The position numbers were made by a program, and so were the translations under genes. A model generated the notes under the pieces. The model saw only the letters and a program-made list of their open reading frames with translations. It had not been told where the DNA came from and made no database searches. DNA of 64,000 nt from contig NC_080421.1 in the NCBI RefSeq assembly GCF_029873635.1, forward strand, positions 3,720,001 to 3,784,000. Direction: 5' to 3'. This stretch comes from Malania oleifera (Eukaryota > Streptophyta > Magnoliopsida > Santalales > Ximeniaceae). This document shows, piece after piece, positions 23,416 through 35,851 of this stretch. Within the stretch, counting starts at the first letter, position 1. Each line of letters begins with the position of its first letter.

Positions 23416-24882
23416 TTAAATCAACTCCAACCACCTTCTCTGCCTTATATTCAGTTCTTTCTCCGTAAAGAAATACTTCAAACTTTTATGGTCGGAGAAG
23501 ATCTCACACTGCTCGCCGTACAGGTAATGTCTACAAATTTTAAACGCGTGTACTACTGCTACCAACTCAAGATCGTGGGTAGGGTAGTTCTTCTCATATT
23601 CTTTCAGCTGTCGGGACACATATGCAACTACCCTGTCGTGTTGCATCAATACACAGCCAAGTTCCTTCAAGGACGCATCACTGTATATGACATACCCCTC
23701 ACCTACTGCTGGGATAACCAATACTGGTGCTGTGACTAATCTTTGTTTCAGCTCCTGAAAACTCTGCTCACAGTTGTCATCCCACTCAAATCTAAAATCC
23801 TTCCTTGTCATTCGTGTCAAGGGCCCTGACAAAGCTAAGAATCCTTCAATGAAACGACGATAATAGCCAGCTAGCCCTAAGAAACTCATGATCTCCTGGA
23901 CATTCCTCAGTCTAGCCCAATTCACTACCGCCTCAATCTTACTAGGATCCACAGAGATACCATCTCCAGATATAGCATGCCCCAAGAACACGACTCTCTC
24001 AAGCCAAAAGTTACATTTACTGAATTTAGCGTACAACTTCTTTTCCCGAAATGTCTGCAAAACCTACCTCAGGTGTGTCTCGTGCTCCTCATAGCTCCTC
24101 GAATAAACTAGTACATCATCAATAAACACAACAACAAACTGGTCTAGGTATCGGTGGAAGACTTTGTTCATCAAATCCAAAAATACCGCAGGAGCATTCG
24201 TCAAACCAAACGGCATAACAAGAAACTCGTAATGCCCGTACCTGGTCCTGAAGGCCGTCTTCGAGACGTCTTCTGCTTTCACCTTCACTTGATGGTAGCC
24301 GGATCTGAGGTCAATTTTCGAATACACCAGTGTACCGTAGAGCTGGTCAAACAAATCATCAATACGAGGTAGAAGATATTTGTTCTTGATGGTCACTTTA
24401 TTAATCTCCCTATAGTCTATACACATCCTCATAGTCTCGTCTTTCTTCTTCACAAATAAAACTGGAGCTCCCTATGGAGATACACTGGGCCGTATAAAGC
24501 CCTTATCAAGCAAATCTTGCAACTGCTTCTTCAACTCTGCTAACTCCACTGGCGCCATCCGGTACGGCACTTTAGAAATCAACGCCGTACCGGAAGGTAG
24601 ATCAATAGATAAATCTACCTCATGATCGGGTGGCAAGCCTGGTAACTCATCAGGGAAAACGTCTGTAAACTCCCTTACTACAGGCGTGCTAGCAAGTTTC
24701 AACTCATTTTCTGACATCTCCTGACACCCACTCAGTAGTAGTCTCCTCGCCTGAATGCTGAAACTAGCTGAGGCGGGGATTGCACTCGTGACCCTACGAA
24801 CTTGTATTTTGCTTCCCCTGGAGATCTGAATATCACCTCTCATGCACGGAAATCTATGCTGGCAAAATTGGCCGCTAGCCAA
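23416..24882 (-). mobile_element. G1 reverse transcriptase and RNase H region
   Basis: The reverse transcriptase shows [53 protein letters not shown] and the catalytic box [15 protein letters not shown]. RNase H shows [30 protein letters not shown]-like sequence and [18 protein letters not shown]. These are canonical Ty3/Gypsy signatures. The region is broken. Confidence 0.9.
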
Positions 24883-26310
24883 TCCATGCCGAATATAACA
24901 TCGAACCCGTGCATGTCTAGCACTATCAAATCAACAGACAAGATTTTCCCCTGAATCTTTACTAGCCAATTGCGGAGTACCCTACTACACCTCACTACTG
25001 ATCCAGTCGGTAAAGATACCAACAATTCAACATCTAATGACTGTGTTTCAGTCCCACATAATTTAATACACCCCGAAGACACAAACGAGTGTGTAGCTCC
25101 TGAATCAAATAATGCAATAAGTTTAAAAGAAAGCATAATCACCATACCTGTCACCACATCACCTGTCGTCTCAGCCTCGCCCAGCGTCAAAGTGAACACC
25201 CTGGCTGGAGCCATATTTCTCTGCTGGCCCCCACGTGGTACTTGGTAACCTCCCCGATATAATCTAGGAGCTAGAACTGTATCTGGTGGTGTAAGGCAAT
25301 CTTGTACCATATGCCCCGATTTACCACAGCGATAACACACTGGAACTGCATCTAATGGGGTAGGACAGTCTCGCACCATGTGCCCCGATCTACCATAGCG
25401 GTAGCACACTATACCACCAGCTCGACACTCCCCCCAGTGCCTCCTACCACAAGTCTGATAGACTAGAGGACCCTGCCCTGTCTGCACCTCACGTCCTCCC
25501 AACTCCTGTCTCCGTCCTTTGCCATGATGACCTCTCCTCCACTGGTCCGGTCTATGACCCTGCTGGTAGCCGGTAGATGTAGATCTCTTCTTCTGTCCCT
25601 ACTCCTCTACATCAAGACGCTCCCTAATCTCTGCCAAAGTTGCCCAGTCAATTAACTCAGCAAAATCCTGGATCCGCAGCACCACCACCTGCATGAATAT
25701 ACTCCGCCTCAAACCTCTCAAACTATCTCGCATTCCTTACCTCATCAGGAACAATATATGGGGCGAAACGAGAGAGCTCAATAAAATGTGCTGCATATTG
25801 CTGGACGGATAACTGTCCCTGCTTCAGACTCATGAACTCCTCTAGCTTAGCCTCCCTGACCATAGCTGGAAAATATCTATCAAAGAACAGATCTTTAAAT
25901 CGGTCCCATGTCATAGCTATCGGAGTCACCCTCTACTGCTCCAATAGTCTCATCGCAGTCCACCACCTCTCAGCCTCTCCTGTCAGTCTATAGGTGGCAA
26001 AGAGGACCCTCTGTTCCTCAGTACACTGTAGTACAACCAAGATCTTCTCAATCTCCTACATCCAGTCCTCAGCGGCTACGGGATCAACTCTGCCTGAGAA
26101 CGCTGGAGGATTCATCTTCATGAACTTCTCTATGATGCATCCATGGCCTGCAGATGGACCACTCTACTCCCTCGAACTCCTAGTGATCTCAGCCATAACC
26201 TGCTGAGCCACGCTACGTAATACCGCATCAAAGTCGGTCCGAGCTGCACCTGATGGTCCTGCACCATCACTGCCACTCGCATGGGCACTATTCCCTCCTT
26301 CTGGATCCAT
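24840..26310 (-). mobile_element. G1 Gag and protease region
   Basis: Gag begins MDPEGGNSAHASGSDGAGPS at 26310. The capsid core is at 25929-25723 (MTWDRFKDLFFDRYFP, LSVQQYAAHFIELSRFAPYI). Two CX2CX4HX4C zinc knuckles follow (CYRYGRSGHMVRDC and CYRCGKSGHMVQDC, about 25425-25300). The aspartic protease motif LFDSGATHSFVS lies near 25110. The region is broken. Confidence 0.88.
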
Positions 26311-26592
26311 CTTGAAACCAAAAACATGACTTAGAACTTCTATCCTTATACCCACCTATCCTCACTACTTATCTCAACATTCCTAACTTATTTCTAATCC
26401 CCAGTCCTACATTCTAGGAACACAACCCAATAATAGCTTACTATGGTTTTCCTAAAATCGTCACCCCAGGAAAAACACATAAACTACCACAGAAGTCCTG
26501 CCTCTAGACTGTAGAATAAAACCTCAAATCCTTTCCTAGAGTCTGGTATTGTTCTTGCTGCACTCTAATGTCTACAGAACCTAGTAACTTAG

Positions 26593-26604
26593 GCTCTGAT
26601 ACCA
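26593..26604 (-). other. Primer-binding site of G1
   Basis: The reverse complement reads TGGTATCAGAGC, complementary to the 3' end of plant initiator tRNA-Met, just internal to the 5' LTR. Confidence 0.9.
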
Positions 26605-26607
26605 AGC

Positions 26608-28835
26608 CGTAGTGACTTGCTCATTTTTCACATTTTTTTTTAATATTATCAACATCATAAGATTAATACTACATATCCCACAATCCAACTCAGCAGGTCA
26701 CCATCCACCTGAACCCGTGAGTACCAGGGATATAACAAAACATACAACAAAAGCCTACGTAACAGAAAGTATAAAATCATATACATCTCATCATAATGTG
26801 CATAACATATACCAGAGTACTACATCCACTAACTCTCAGTATATGCAACCCAAAAATAAATATAGGGACAATTCCCTCAAAATCTAACTATCCTTACCAA
26901 AACTTACCCTTCGCAGAGGGCAGATAAACAACAGTAATTCTGCGGGGCTTTTCCCGCTCTCCTATCTGGGGCTCCTGAGAAGTTAATGAAATTTAGGGGT
27001 GAGACACCTTTCAGTAAGGGAAATAAACTAATACTAGTGTGTGGCAACAAGAGTAATCCGCGTTCAACATATATCATATATAACACATTTAGTACTGTTT
27101 CATCAAATCTGGGAAAACATATATATATATATATATATATATAAATCAACATGGCAGAACATACTGCATTTTCATAACATATCTCAACTCATGTCATAAT
27201 AATAATAACATAAAAACCATCTTGGTGGGTTAGCTGGCGGCTGTCATGTATTACCCCCACATGATTGGGTTGTGTGGCCTGAAGGCAGGACCTGACAATT
27301 GTTGGCCGACCACTGCCAAGTCGATAGTCTAGTCCGTAGGTCTGATGGGTCTATCCAGACTGGTCCATACACCAGGGGCGATAATAGCACACTTCTCAAA
27401 AATAACCACATCGACCATCCAATCTCACACCACTTCGTACAGCGGCGTTAACATAGATATCATGATCACGAGGATCATGGACACATAGTAACGGTACCGT
27501 GCAAGTGCTAGCCTAAACCAAACTAACCAGGTTCTGATATCATATACATATACTGAAACTGTGATACATAAATATCTCATTTCATTTATTTTCACATCAA
27601 TCATATCATTCCACATATATACATGTATCATAAAAATCATCGGCCCGTACGCCGGTATTTCTTATTTTATCATAGCTCGGCCCGTACGCCATCTACACAT
27701 AGCACAACCCGTACGCTGGCAAAATGTAATCACATAGCACAACCCGTATAATGAAAAATCACATAGCACAGCCCGTACGCCGGCAAAAAACATAGCACGA
27801 CCCATACGCCGACAAATTACATAGCACAGCCCGTATGCCGGCAAATCACATAGTACAGCCCGTACGCTGGTTTTCCATCATAAAAATCCACATCATTCAC
27901 ATTCCTAGAAAACAACATCACACAACATTTTTACTCATGCCACACAATAGATTTTCAACATACTTAACATACGATCATTTTCACAGTATTTTGCAAATAT
28001 AAGACAAATATATATATATATCAACATTTTCCAAACAGTACTAGATTAGTTTATCCCCTTACCTGATTCCTGAAAAGCCTCTAATAAAACTGCCCTGCAC
28101 CCACAGGGTTCCTAACTCAACAACCTGAAAATTAAAAATCCCAGAATTAAAGTTTAGTATTTCTAAGCATACAATATTTTTCTCAATTGTCAAAAACCCT
28201 CAATTTGAGTATAAAGTTTTTTCCCAAAAGCATTCAAATTTAACACTTGAGGGGTTCCGTGACCAATACTCCAAAACTAAAAACCCCCAGTATTAAATTT
28301 CAGTATTTTCTTGTATAGAACACTTTTCTCAACAGTCAAGACTCCAAAAATTGAGTAAAAATGTTTACCCTGGATTTGGGATGGAATTTAACTTCGTTTC
28401 CTTGACGATTTGCCCCAGCAGACTTGTAGAGAACTTTACCAGGATCATCGATCTGATGACTGATGAGGCCGAAAATGTTGAGGGAAGGGAAAGAGAACTA
28501 TAGAGAGAGAGAGAGAGAGAGAGAGGCTTCATACGAAATGAAATTTCTCCCGAATTTTTCATTCTTACAAAATAGGATTTCGTTGACGAGCCCGACCTTC
28601 GTCGACGAGTCTTTCACAAATTTCGTCGACGAGACCCTGTATTCGTCGATGAAATTCAGGCTGCCTCAGAACCTTTCTCGGTATTTTCTCGTCGACGAAG
28701 CCCTGAAACTCCCCCTTTTTGTTTTTCCCTTCCGAAATTCAATGTCGTTGACAAAGTCTACGGCCTCCTTCCGTTTCCAGTTTCCATTTCCCTTTCCTTA
28801 TTATTTAAATTTCATTTTAAATTTGGGTCGTTACA
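26608..28835 (-). repeat. 5' LTR of G1
   Basis: Homologous to 19683-21957. In plus-strand terms it ends GGGTCGTTACA at 28835. It holds the GCCCGTACGCCGG minisatellite (27640-27870), a GA tract (28503-28524) and a CGTCGACG palindrome cluster (28575-28755). The low-coordinate edge is good to a few bases. Confidence 0.85.
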
Positions 28836-29962
28836 AGTTGCATGTGTAGCAATGGATTCACTATTGGGCCTAAGTCGGAAACCTCGTAGCTTAATGTGTT
28901 GGAACGTAACCGCCGTGAGACTAGGTGACTTGTGCAGTTGTGAGTAGTGTGACGATACTGACCATATGTATGTATGTATGCATGTATTTGAATATCGTAC
29001 GAACTGGAATGGATTTTGTGGAAATACTGGAACTGTATGGAATTGTATGGAAATGTATGAAACTTGTTTTGAAACTGTACGTATGTGTTTCAAACTGTAT
29101 CGTGTGTATATGTTATGAAAAATGAAAATGACACCGGTATGCTACACACTGATATAACATGTTTTCTCCCTTACTGAGAGGTGTCTCACCCTGAATATAT
29201 ACAAATATTTTTCAGGTCCATCGGGTAGCCGAAATTAGGATCCTAGCATCCGGAAGCGGGGGTGTGTTTCGCTACTGTTAGTACCTGATAGGTACGAATT
29301 TTGTAACAGTGTTGTCCTGATGGATTTTGCTGACACCCATGGTATGTATAGCATTTGTAGGCATGTTTAACCTTGTATGGTATAGACTTTGGTATGGTAC
29401 AGTTTGATGTAACGAAAGACCGTATTCCGCTGTGTATGTTGATGAGTATGGACATGTATTGTATGTATGTATTTAGGGCATCCGTTACACCACAGGGACA
29501 GACCCTCTTGTATATAGTATCATGTATGTTTTATATCGATATAGAAACAGATTAGGTTACTTAAATCACCCCTGGATCCCATTTTCGGGTTCGGGGCGTG
29601 ACAGTAGATGGATTAACATTATAAACAAATTTGAGTATTTTTATTTTTATATTTTATATTTTTTATAAAAAATAAAAGAGAATATAAAATAAAATTAATA
29701 ATAATTAATATTAAATTTTTTTGTCAAAATTTTTATTTTAATAAAAGACTACGTCTTTTTATTAGAATTCAAGAAATGTGATATTCAAAAATCAACTCAT
29801 TTTTAATTTTGAACCGAACCATCATTTCTATTAAGACGAAGCGATTCCTTAATGAACAAGAACAACCCACTCCCGAGAGGCGGTGCACTGTCTCCGTAGC
29901 AGGACAGCTTCGTAACAACCCCAATCCCCAGACCCATTTGTAAAATAATTACGAGAACTCGA

Positions 29963-29970
29963 CACGTGGC
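29963..29970 (+). promoter_or_regulatory. G-box/ABRE-type CACGTGGC in the HIPP2 promoter
   Basis: Sits 115 bp upstream of the TATA box. The same 8-mer is at 43911-43918 in HIPP3. CACGTGGC is the classic core bound by bZIP (ABF-type) factors in abscisic-acid and drought responses. Occupancy here is inferred. Confidence 0.6.
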
Positions 29971-30084
29971 GGTCACGCGCCCATCAAGGAAGGAATCCGA
30001 CGGGGCAGATTCCAAGCAACGCGGGAGAGTGCTGGTGTGGGTCCGGAGTCCGGACACCTACCCATTCCTCGCTCATCGCCCCTC

Positions 30085-30092
30085 TATATAAT
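30085..30092 (+). promoter_or_regulatory. TATA box of HIPP2
   Basis: TATATAAT in CCCTCTATATAATGAACCG, 114 bp before the ATG. Confidence 0.75.
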
Positions 30093-30205
30093 GAACCGTC
30101 CGGATTAGTCTCGACTTCATTATAAACATTTTCCTTTCTCAACTGAAACTAATCCGATTTTTCTCTCGACGAGACAGAGTGAGGGAGAGCTAGACTCGGC
30201 GAGTG

Positions 30206-31463
30206 ATGGGTGCTCTGGATCATCTCTCGGAGTTCTTCGATTGCTCCCATGCCGGTTCCAAGCACAGAAGGCGGAAGCAACTGCAGGTACTGTACACTGC
30301 TTCTCTGATTTCTTCTTCCTTCTACCTATCTTCTTCACTCGTCTTCTTTTCATTTTCAAATTTTTTAAAAAAGAAGGCACGCCGTAAATTGAGTCATATG
30401 GTAGCTTACATCTGTTCTCAGTTCGTGAAGTAGCCAGGCCTGCGCCTACTCTTCGCTTGAATCGTTCGGTCCAGCTATTTCATGATAATCGTGCTGGATC
30501 TGTGTTCTTCTCTTTTCTCAAAAATTTCGTTACTATTTTCAAAAAATAATTTCTTTCTCTTGAAAGAGCGGAGCCAGTTCCCAGTTCCAAGTTCCGAGCT
30601 CAGAGCTCCGCAACTGAGCGCCAGGTCCGTCGGGGAACACGTGGTCGGCTTCCGTTGGTCTTGGCGAACTGTTAAAATAACGGGACTAGCCCGTCTTTTG
30701 TTGCGAATTTTGGTATAGTTGGGTAGCTCCTTAACTAGATAGGTAAGATAGTAATTTGACTACCCACTTCTTTCCTCGCGAAGGAGAAAAGTATCGCTTG
30801 CTATTGGATTTCCTTTTCTCTGGGAAATCGTAGTATCGTACCACAGAAGATCCTAACTCTTTTTGAATCGTATTGGACTGCTTTTGACGTGGCAGAATTT
30901 CATTGGCTCAGTTAATTCGTAGTGTCTGTAGTATCCTGAAGTTCCCAACGGCCAACACCAAATCAGTGCTTGTTATTCCTCGGTTCCAACCACTTTGGTT
31001 TTGTCCGCCTTTGAGGCCGCATCCCACTTTTGATTTTTGATTTTTGATTTTTGCTGTGATGTGATTTTTGTTTGATCAGACGGTGGAGATAAGGGTGAGG
31101 ATAGACTGCGAAGGATGCGAGCGGAAGGTGAGGCGGGCGGTGGAGGGGATGAAAGGGGTGAAGCAGGTGCAGGTGGAGCCCAAGCAGAACAAGCTGACCG
31201 TCGTGGGATACGTGGAGCCGGCCAAGGTGGTGGCACGCGTCTGCCATCGGACGGGCAAGAAGGCGGAGCTCTGGCCATACGTGCCATACGAAGTCGTCGC
31301 CCACCCTTACGCACCCGGGGTGTACGATAAGAAGGCCCCCGCGGGGTACGTGCGGAACTCGTACGACCCACACGTGGCGCAGCTCGCGCGTGCCAGCTCA
31401 GCCGAAGTGCGGTACACCACGGCGTTCAGCGACGAGAACCCCAGCGCCTGTGCTATCATGTGA
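30206..31463 (+). CDS. HIPP26: HIPP26-like heavy-metal-associated isoprenylated protein, copy 2 (exons 30206-30286 and 31080-31463)
   Basis: Two exons joined by a GT...AG intron of 793 bp (30287-31079) give a 154-residue protein, normal for the family. Exon 1 encodes MGALDHLSEFFDCSH and a basic stretch KHRRRKQLQ. Exon 2 encodes the heavy-metal-associated (HMA) domain at about residues 28-91, with the metal-binding CEGC (C37, C40) in IDCEGCERKVRRAVEGMKGV. The conserved ELWPYVPYEVVAHPYAPGVY follows, then RYTTAFSDENPSACAIM. C151-A-I-M154 is a CaaX box, and methionine as last residue predicts farnesylation. In Arabidopsis, HIPP26 binds Cd, Cu and Pb and interacts with the drought-related factor ATHB29, so a role in metal handling and stress at membranes or plasmodesmata is likely by homology. 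Both splice sites keep frame (phase 0). Parts of the C-terminal half also resemble HIPP27. The clade is secure, the exact orthologue less so. Confidence 0.95.
30287..31079 (+). other. Intron 1 of HIPP2
   Basis: Starts GTACTG and ends TTTGATCAG. It contains a CACGTG G-box (30638-30643) that is CGCGTG in the decayed copy 1. The corresponding introns are 787 bp in HIPP3 and Copia-interrupted in HIPP1. Confidence 0.92.
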
Positions 31464-33374
31464 TCGCGCATACGGGGAAAGAAAATGATGACTTCATTTG
31501 TAATTTGTAAAAGTGATATGACTTCAAAATTAAATATTACTTGAAACCATGATTTTGAAAATTAAATTATTTATAATTATAAATAATGAAAAATATAAAT
31601 TTATAATATATTTAGCTTTAGGATTTGTTAATTATTATTTGTTTTCTTTTTTTTGCTTTCTAAATTTTTAGAATTTTGATTTATGAAATTACCCTTCAAA
31701 TAAATTAGTTTTACAATTTTAACATAAAAGTATGTTTAAAAATTAATGAAAATAAAAGAATTAGGTTGATCCGACAACAAACCCGAGTTGCACCGGTTTC
31801 GACCCGTTCGCACAAGGTAAGTCGAATTGCAAAATTTTTAGTTTTCAGCTAATACCTGAACGAGACATGTGGTCAGTTTTGGTCAAATCGAGTTTGATCG
31901 GTCGGTTTGGTTCGGTTTTCAGAACCATGATTAAAACATTCAAGTGAACATTTGACTATAAGTGCATAAGTTAGGTAGGAATATTAGAATTTTAAAATTT
32001 AAACTCTAATCTTTTTTTACTGTGGATAGATTAATCAGTAAAAAATTTAAACAGACTTAAGTCAACCCCAATGTTTTGGACCGAACATCATTATATGTAT
32101 TTTCTTTTTGAAACCAAATAAAGTCTTTGCTGGGAAAGCAAAACACTCACACCCTAGTGTCTTCTTGTTCTCTTAATGGGTAGTCTATTTTTATAATTCT
32201 AAAGCAAATTTTCCTTTTGCTCCCCTCCTTTTAATTTGAAGTCCTATTATTTGAGATAGAGTTTGGGCAAAATAGGAAAATCTTATAAGAGTTAGAAAAC
32301 TATAAAAATTCATTTAGTTTTGAAAAATAATTTTATTTTTATTTTAAAATAACCATAAAATTAATAGTTATTTTTAATTTTAAAGTATTTATATGATTTT
32401 TAAAAGTAGTAATAATTAATATTTAAAAATTTTTCAATACAAATACCGGAGAATTAACAATCTTTTTATAATTTTTAAAAAGTAAAAAGATAAAACAATG
32501 CTTCAATTTTGCACTTGTTGACGCAAAAACATATTAATTCTTATCATTGATATTTTTCGATCAATACTTTCACTCAATTAATTTTAGTTTGGATGTTTCA
32601 ATTTGAGTGTCTTATACTTGGTGTTTAAATGGATTTTTAAAATTAAAGTCATAGCAATATGCATCTCATAATTAATTACATAATTCACTATTGGATTTTC
32701 ATAGTGTGTATTATTAATTAAGGGATGTATAAATGATTTTCATTCATTTTTTCCTCCAAGTATACTGAATTGACAAGTTATCTTAAACTTACAAATTTGT
32801 AAATAATAAGTATATAAGTAATTTAATAAATTATTTTTAATTTTAAAATCAAATAAAATTTTATGACTTTCAATTATCTTCCAAAAATAATAAATTTAAG
32901 CACATTACAATTGGTCCTTATAAAAAGGAAAAGACTAATTAATTAAATTTCAAAGAGGTCTCTCTTGACTTTTTGATAACTACAGAAGAAATCTTCGTAT
33001 GTTTGACAATCTGTCAAAGATTATCTACTCTTTCGATAAACATGCAAAATACCATATGAGATTATTATCTTATTGATAAAAATAACATCATTCACTTAAT
33101 TTTTTGGTACCAATTATTCAATTTTTTTTTTATAATTGTCAAAAATTCAAAGAGCTGTGTCATATTTAGATAAGGTATATTTAAGTAATTATGTTGGAGT
33201 TGAATCATATAACTTCGTATTCATTATAACTTGAGCCTTTTATGGTAAATATTGTTGTACATACTTGACATAATAAATAGGAGAGAAATTAAAATTTATT
33301 TCTTCATTTTTGCAAAAAAGAAAAAGGGGAAACATACTTTAGATAGAAAATTGTAATAAAAACTTTTTTATAAG

Positions 33375-33790
33375 AATAGTTTTAGAAGTCGAATCGGACT
33401 AGCAAGTCCAATCCAATTTGATTGGAATCAATGAGTCAGCTAGTATGGTACTTGAGCTCTTTAAACTGGATTTGCTATGAATCGGCAGAGATCCAAATGT
33501 CCTTATTAGAATTGGCTTAAACTGGAGTTAACAAACTAGAACAAATCATTTGTCTACAAAAATGGATAAGCTTAACATAAAAAATAAAAAAAATAATATA
33601 ATAATAATACTCAACACATATTTTTTATATAAAATTATTAAAAAATAATAATTTATAACTATGGTTTAAAAAGTCGAACCAAACCAACCGACCCAATTCA
33701 AGTTGATTGGAATTGGACTAGCTTGATTCGATACTCAAGCTCTTTAAACCGAATTTACTATGAATTAGTAGAGAATCGCATGATCCTATC
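33375..33790. repeat. Local direct duplication in unit 2
   Basis: GTCGAATCGGACTAGCAAG...CTCTTTAAACTGG (about 33388-33470) is echoed by GTCGAACCAAACCAACCG...CTCTTTAAACCG (about 33672-33760). Unit 1 has one copy at about 7426-7508. Confidence 0.65.
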
Positions 33791-33886
33791 AAAACCAATT
33801 TAATCTATACTTAACAGACTATAATAAATTTTTTGTTTAGTAAAATTAAAAAGCTTTAAAGTAAAAAATAAAAAATAAAAATAAAA

Positions 33887-33924
<38 letters not shown>

Positions 33925-34091
33925 CCACAGGCATATCTGATTATTTTTTTTTATAAATAATATCCTAAACGATCACTCCTGGGTGGGCGGTGATGATTAA
34001 TCTTTGGTCCAATGAAGGGCTGGTGTGACTTTCTATTTATACCATTAGGTTTTTGTTCGTGCACGTGTCAAGACCTCGGAGATTGTAAAAC

Positions 34092-34093
<2 letters not shown>

Positions 34094-34156
<63 letters not shown>
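34094..34156. repeat. (GA)n microsatellite, long allele
   Basis: About 31 GA units, against about 13 at the same position in unit 1. Confidence 0.95.
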
Positions 34157-34160
<4 letters not shown>

Positions 34161-34972
34161 CCGGGAATTGAGGAAAGGAAATGTACGTGGCTAATTATTT
34201 TATGCATGGGAATTCGCCGACCTTTGTTATTAAATTCACAGAAAACTAAATTAAAGTTTGATATCCTCAAAGTTATGAACCTCCATACATGTCCACACCG
34301 ACCATGTTCCCTCTTGTATGGTTTGTGGAGCGTGTCTATTTATGTTGTCCCTTTTCTTTTTGTTATCTTTTGACTCCAGTTTTGGTCTTCTTCATTTTGC
34401 CTTCCTATATATGGCTCTTTAAATTTACATCAGTAAGCAAGTTCGACTCACTTTCCCCCATCTTCACTATTCCTCCTTTATCCTTTTATTTTCTTTATTT
34501 CCCGTCACCGACCCTTCACCATTACGTCTTATATAGTAACATATAAACGATGAATTAGTTAAGTCATCACACGGATTCACGTGACGGGATCTTACTAAAA
34601 TTTGTAATATGTTACCCACACTACATCTTTTATAGAGTACTTAAGTTACTTTGTGACAACAAATCTGTAGAAATTCAAAAAATTATGATATTTAAATAAT
34701 AATAAAAGAAAAAAGAAAAAAGAAAAATTGTAAAGGGGGTTACAGTTGCGTTTGTCGACGAAGTGACTTATTGAGATCGTTGATGGGGACACGTGTCTTG
34801 TCGACGAAAAATTACTGAGAGGCTTTTTTCAGTTCTAAATTTCGTCAACGAGGAATAAGCATTCGTCATCAAACTTCCTTTGTAGCCTCGTCGACGAAGT
34901 GACGTGACTTGTCGACGAGTGCAAGTGTATAAATAAACTAAACTAGATTTTTCTACATAAATTACGCGAAGA

Positions 34973-35016
<44 letters not shown>

Positions 35017-35851
35017 TTGTCCCCTCTCTCTAAGTTTTTGGGCCGGTTTCTTACCGGTTTGACGATCCGAGGCCACCACGACACTCCTGAGAAAGTTCTC
35101 TTCATGTTTGCTGGAGTGGATTGCTGGTGGGGTTAACTTGGACTCCATCCCAAATTCAAGGTAAGACTTTTCATTTAGTATTTGACTTTCCTAAAGTTGC
35201 AGAAAATGTAGTAGTCGAAGAAATACTGAAGTTTTATTTAGGAAAATGTTATTTTCAGGGTGTTGAACGGGGAACCCTGCGGGTGTAAGACTAGATATTG
35301 TAGGGACTTTTTAAAAATCAGGTAAGGGGATAAACTAAGTCAGAATTTTATGAAAATGTATTTATTATTTTATAGCATTTAGTTTCAGATTAGTATGCAT
35401 GTTATAGAATTATGTTGGAAATAATGTTGTTAATCAGAAATATGAATTTCATGTATAATATCATAAATAAATTTATTATCTCTTTTGTGTGGCATGAGTA
35501 ATATTTACCACGGAAATTATGATGATGAAATATTATGTTTACAAAATAGGTATGTTATTACTGCTTTCAGGAAAATGTTAAAATGATACAAGGATTTTTC
35601 AAACTAAGGAATTTTATATGATATGTCGGTGTAAGGATCGAGGATTCTACATGATATGCCAGTGTAACGGCTGAGATTTTATATGAAATACTGGCTTAAG
35701 GGTCGAAGGTTTTTATGATATGCAATATCGGCGTACAGGCAGTGATTTATAAAATACAAAATGCCGGCATAAGGGCCGTAAATTTTATATGATATGTTAT
35801 GCAAAGATGTATGAAAATATTAACATGACAGACATGATTATGAAATAGTTA

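Larger units (their letters stand above)
19683..28835 (-). mobile_element. Ty3/Gypsy chromovirus-type element G1 (Tekay/Del-like), two LTRs
   Basis: The 9,153-bp element is flanked by perfect AGTTG duplications (19678-19682 and 28836-28840) and nested in solo LTR S3. Minus-strand order: 5' LTR (28835 to about 26608), primer-binding site (rc of 26593-26604), Gag, protease, reverse transcriptase, RNase H, integrase, 3' LTR (about 21957 to 19683). Long LTRs and the integrase tail SRIHDVFHVAVLRKYV point to the Tekay/Del group. All main parts are recognisable in order, but the coding region is interrupted by several breaks. In a stretch of about 340 bp the LTRs differ at roughly 5% of positions by eye, suggesting an insertion a few million years old. 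Dating is uncertain without a species mutation rate. Confidence 0.9.
18376..29603 (+). mobile_element. Solo LTR S3, split by the Gypsy element G1
   Basis: The left piece 18376-19682 starts TGTAAGAACCCGG and the right piece 28841-29603 ends GGTTCGGGGCGTGACA. Together they make about 2,070 bp, matching the reverse complement of the solo LTR at 35852-37994. The outer flanks are a perfect GTAGA duplication (18371-18375 and 29604-29608), and the unit 2/3 junction has the empty site (near 43555). The left piece carries CGTCGACG palindromes (18415-18605), TATAAAAGG (18625), (CT)n (18661-18700) and a 40-bp tandem repeat. The right piece has CTTACTGAGAGGTGTCTCACCC (29172). There is no internal region of its own family. 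Confidence 0.9.
29604..30205 (+). promoter_or_regulatory. HIPP2 promoter and 5' leader
   Basis: The region is closely matched by 43556-44152 upstream of HIPP3. It holds a G-box/ABRE core CACGTGGC (29963-29970) and a TATA box TATATAAT (30085-30092). This predicts transcription starting near 30115-30125 and a leader of about 80-90 bases rich in GAGA/CTC. Distal sequence is AT-rich. The solo LTR S3 ends exactly at 29603, so LTR sequence lies about 480 bp from the TATA box. Confidence 0.75.
31464..34660. other. AT-rich flank of HIPP2 (unit 2)
   Basis: No gene seen. Collinear with 5523-8280 and 9374-9423 of unit 1 and lacks hAT1. It contains an extra direct duplication of about 290 bp near 33375-33790, a (TAA)n tract at 33889-33922 and the long (GA)n tract at 34094-34156. 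The promoter-like group (TATTTATA and a CACGTGTCA box, 34035-34070) is conserved with unit 1. Confidence 0.7.

Noticed and set aside
23389-23739. Plus-strand open frames across G1
   Set aside because: They are antisense to the reverse transcriptase/RNase H region and have no domain of their own.
26593-26604. tRNA-like matches (also 3688, 55748, 58263, 63727)
   Set aside because: These 12-base matches to initiator tRNA-Met are retrotransposon primer-binding sites. No tRNA gene fold surrounds them.
18376-29603. Reading this span as one large intact retrotransposon
   Set aside because: The two ends add up to a single LTR of about 2.07 kb split by G1, which has its own ends and target duplications.
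34012-34194. Open frames through the GA microsatellite encoding RE or SL repeats
   Set aside because: Dinucleotide repeats create long frames by themselves, and the length varies between units.
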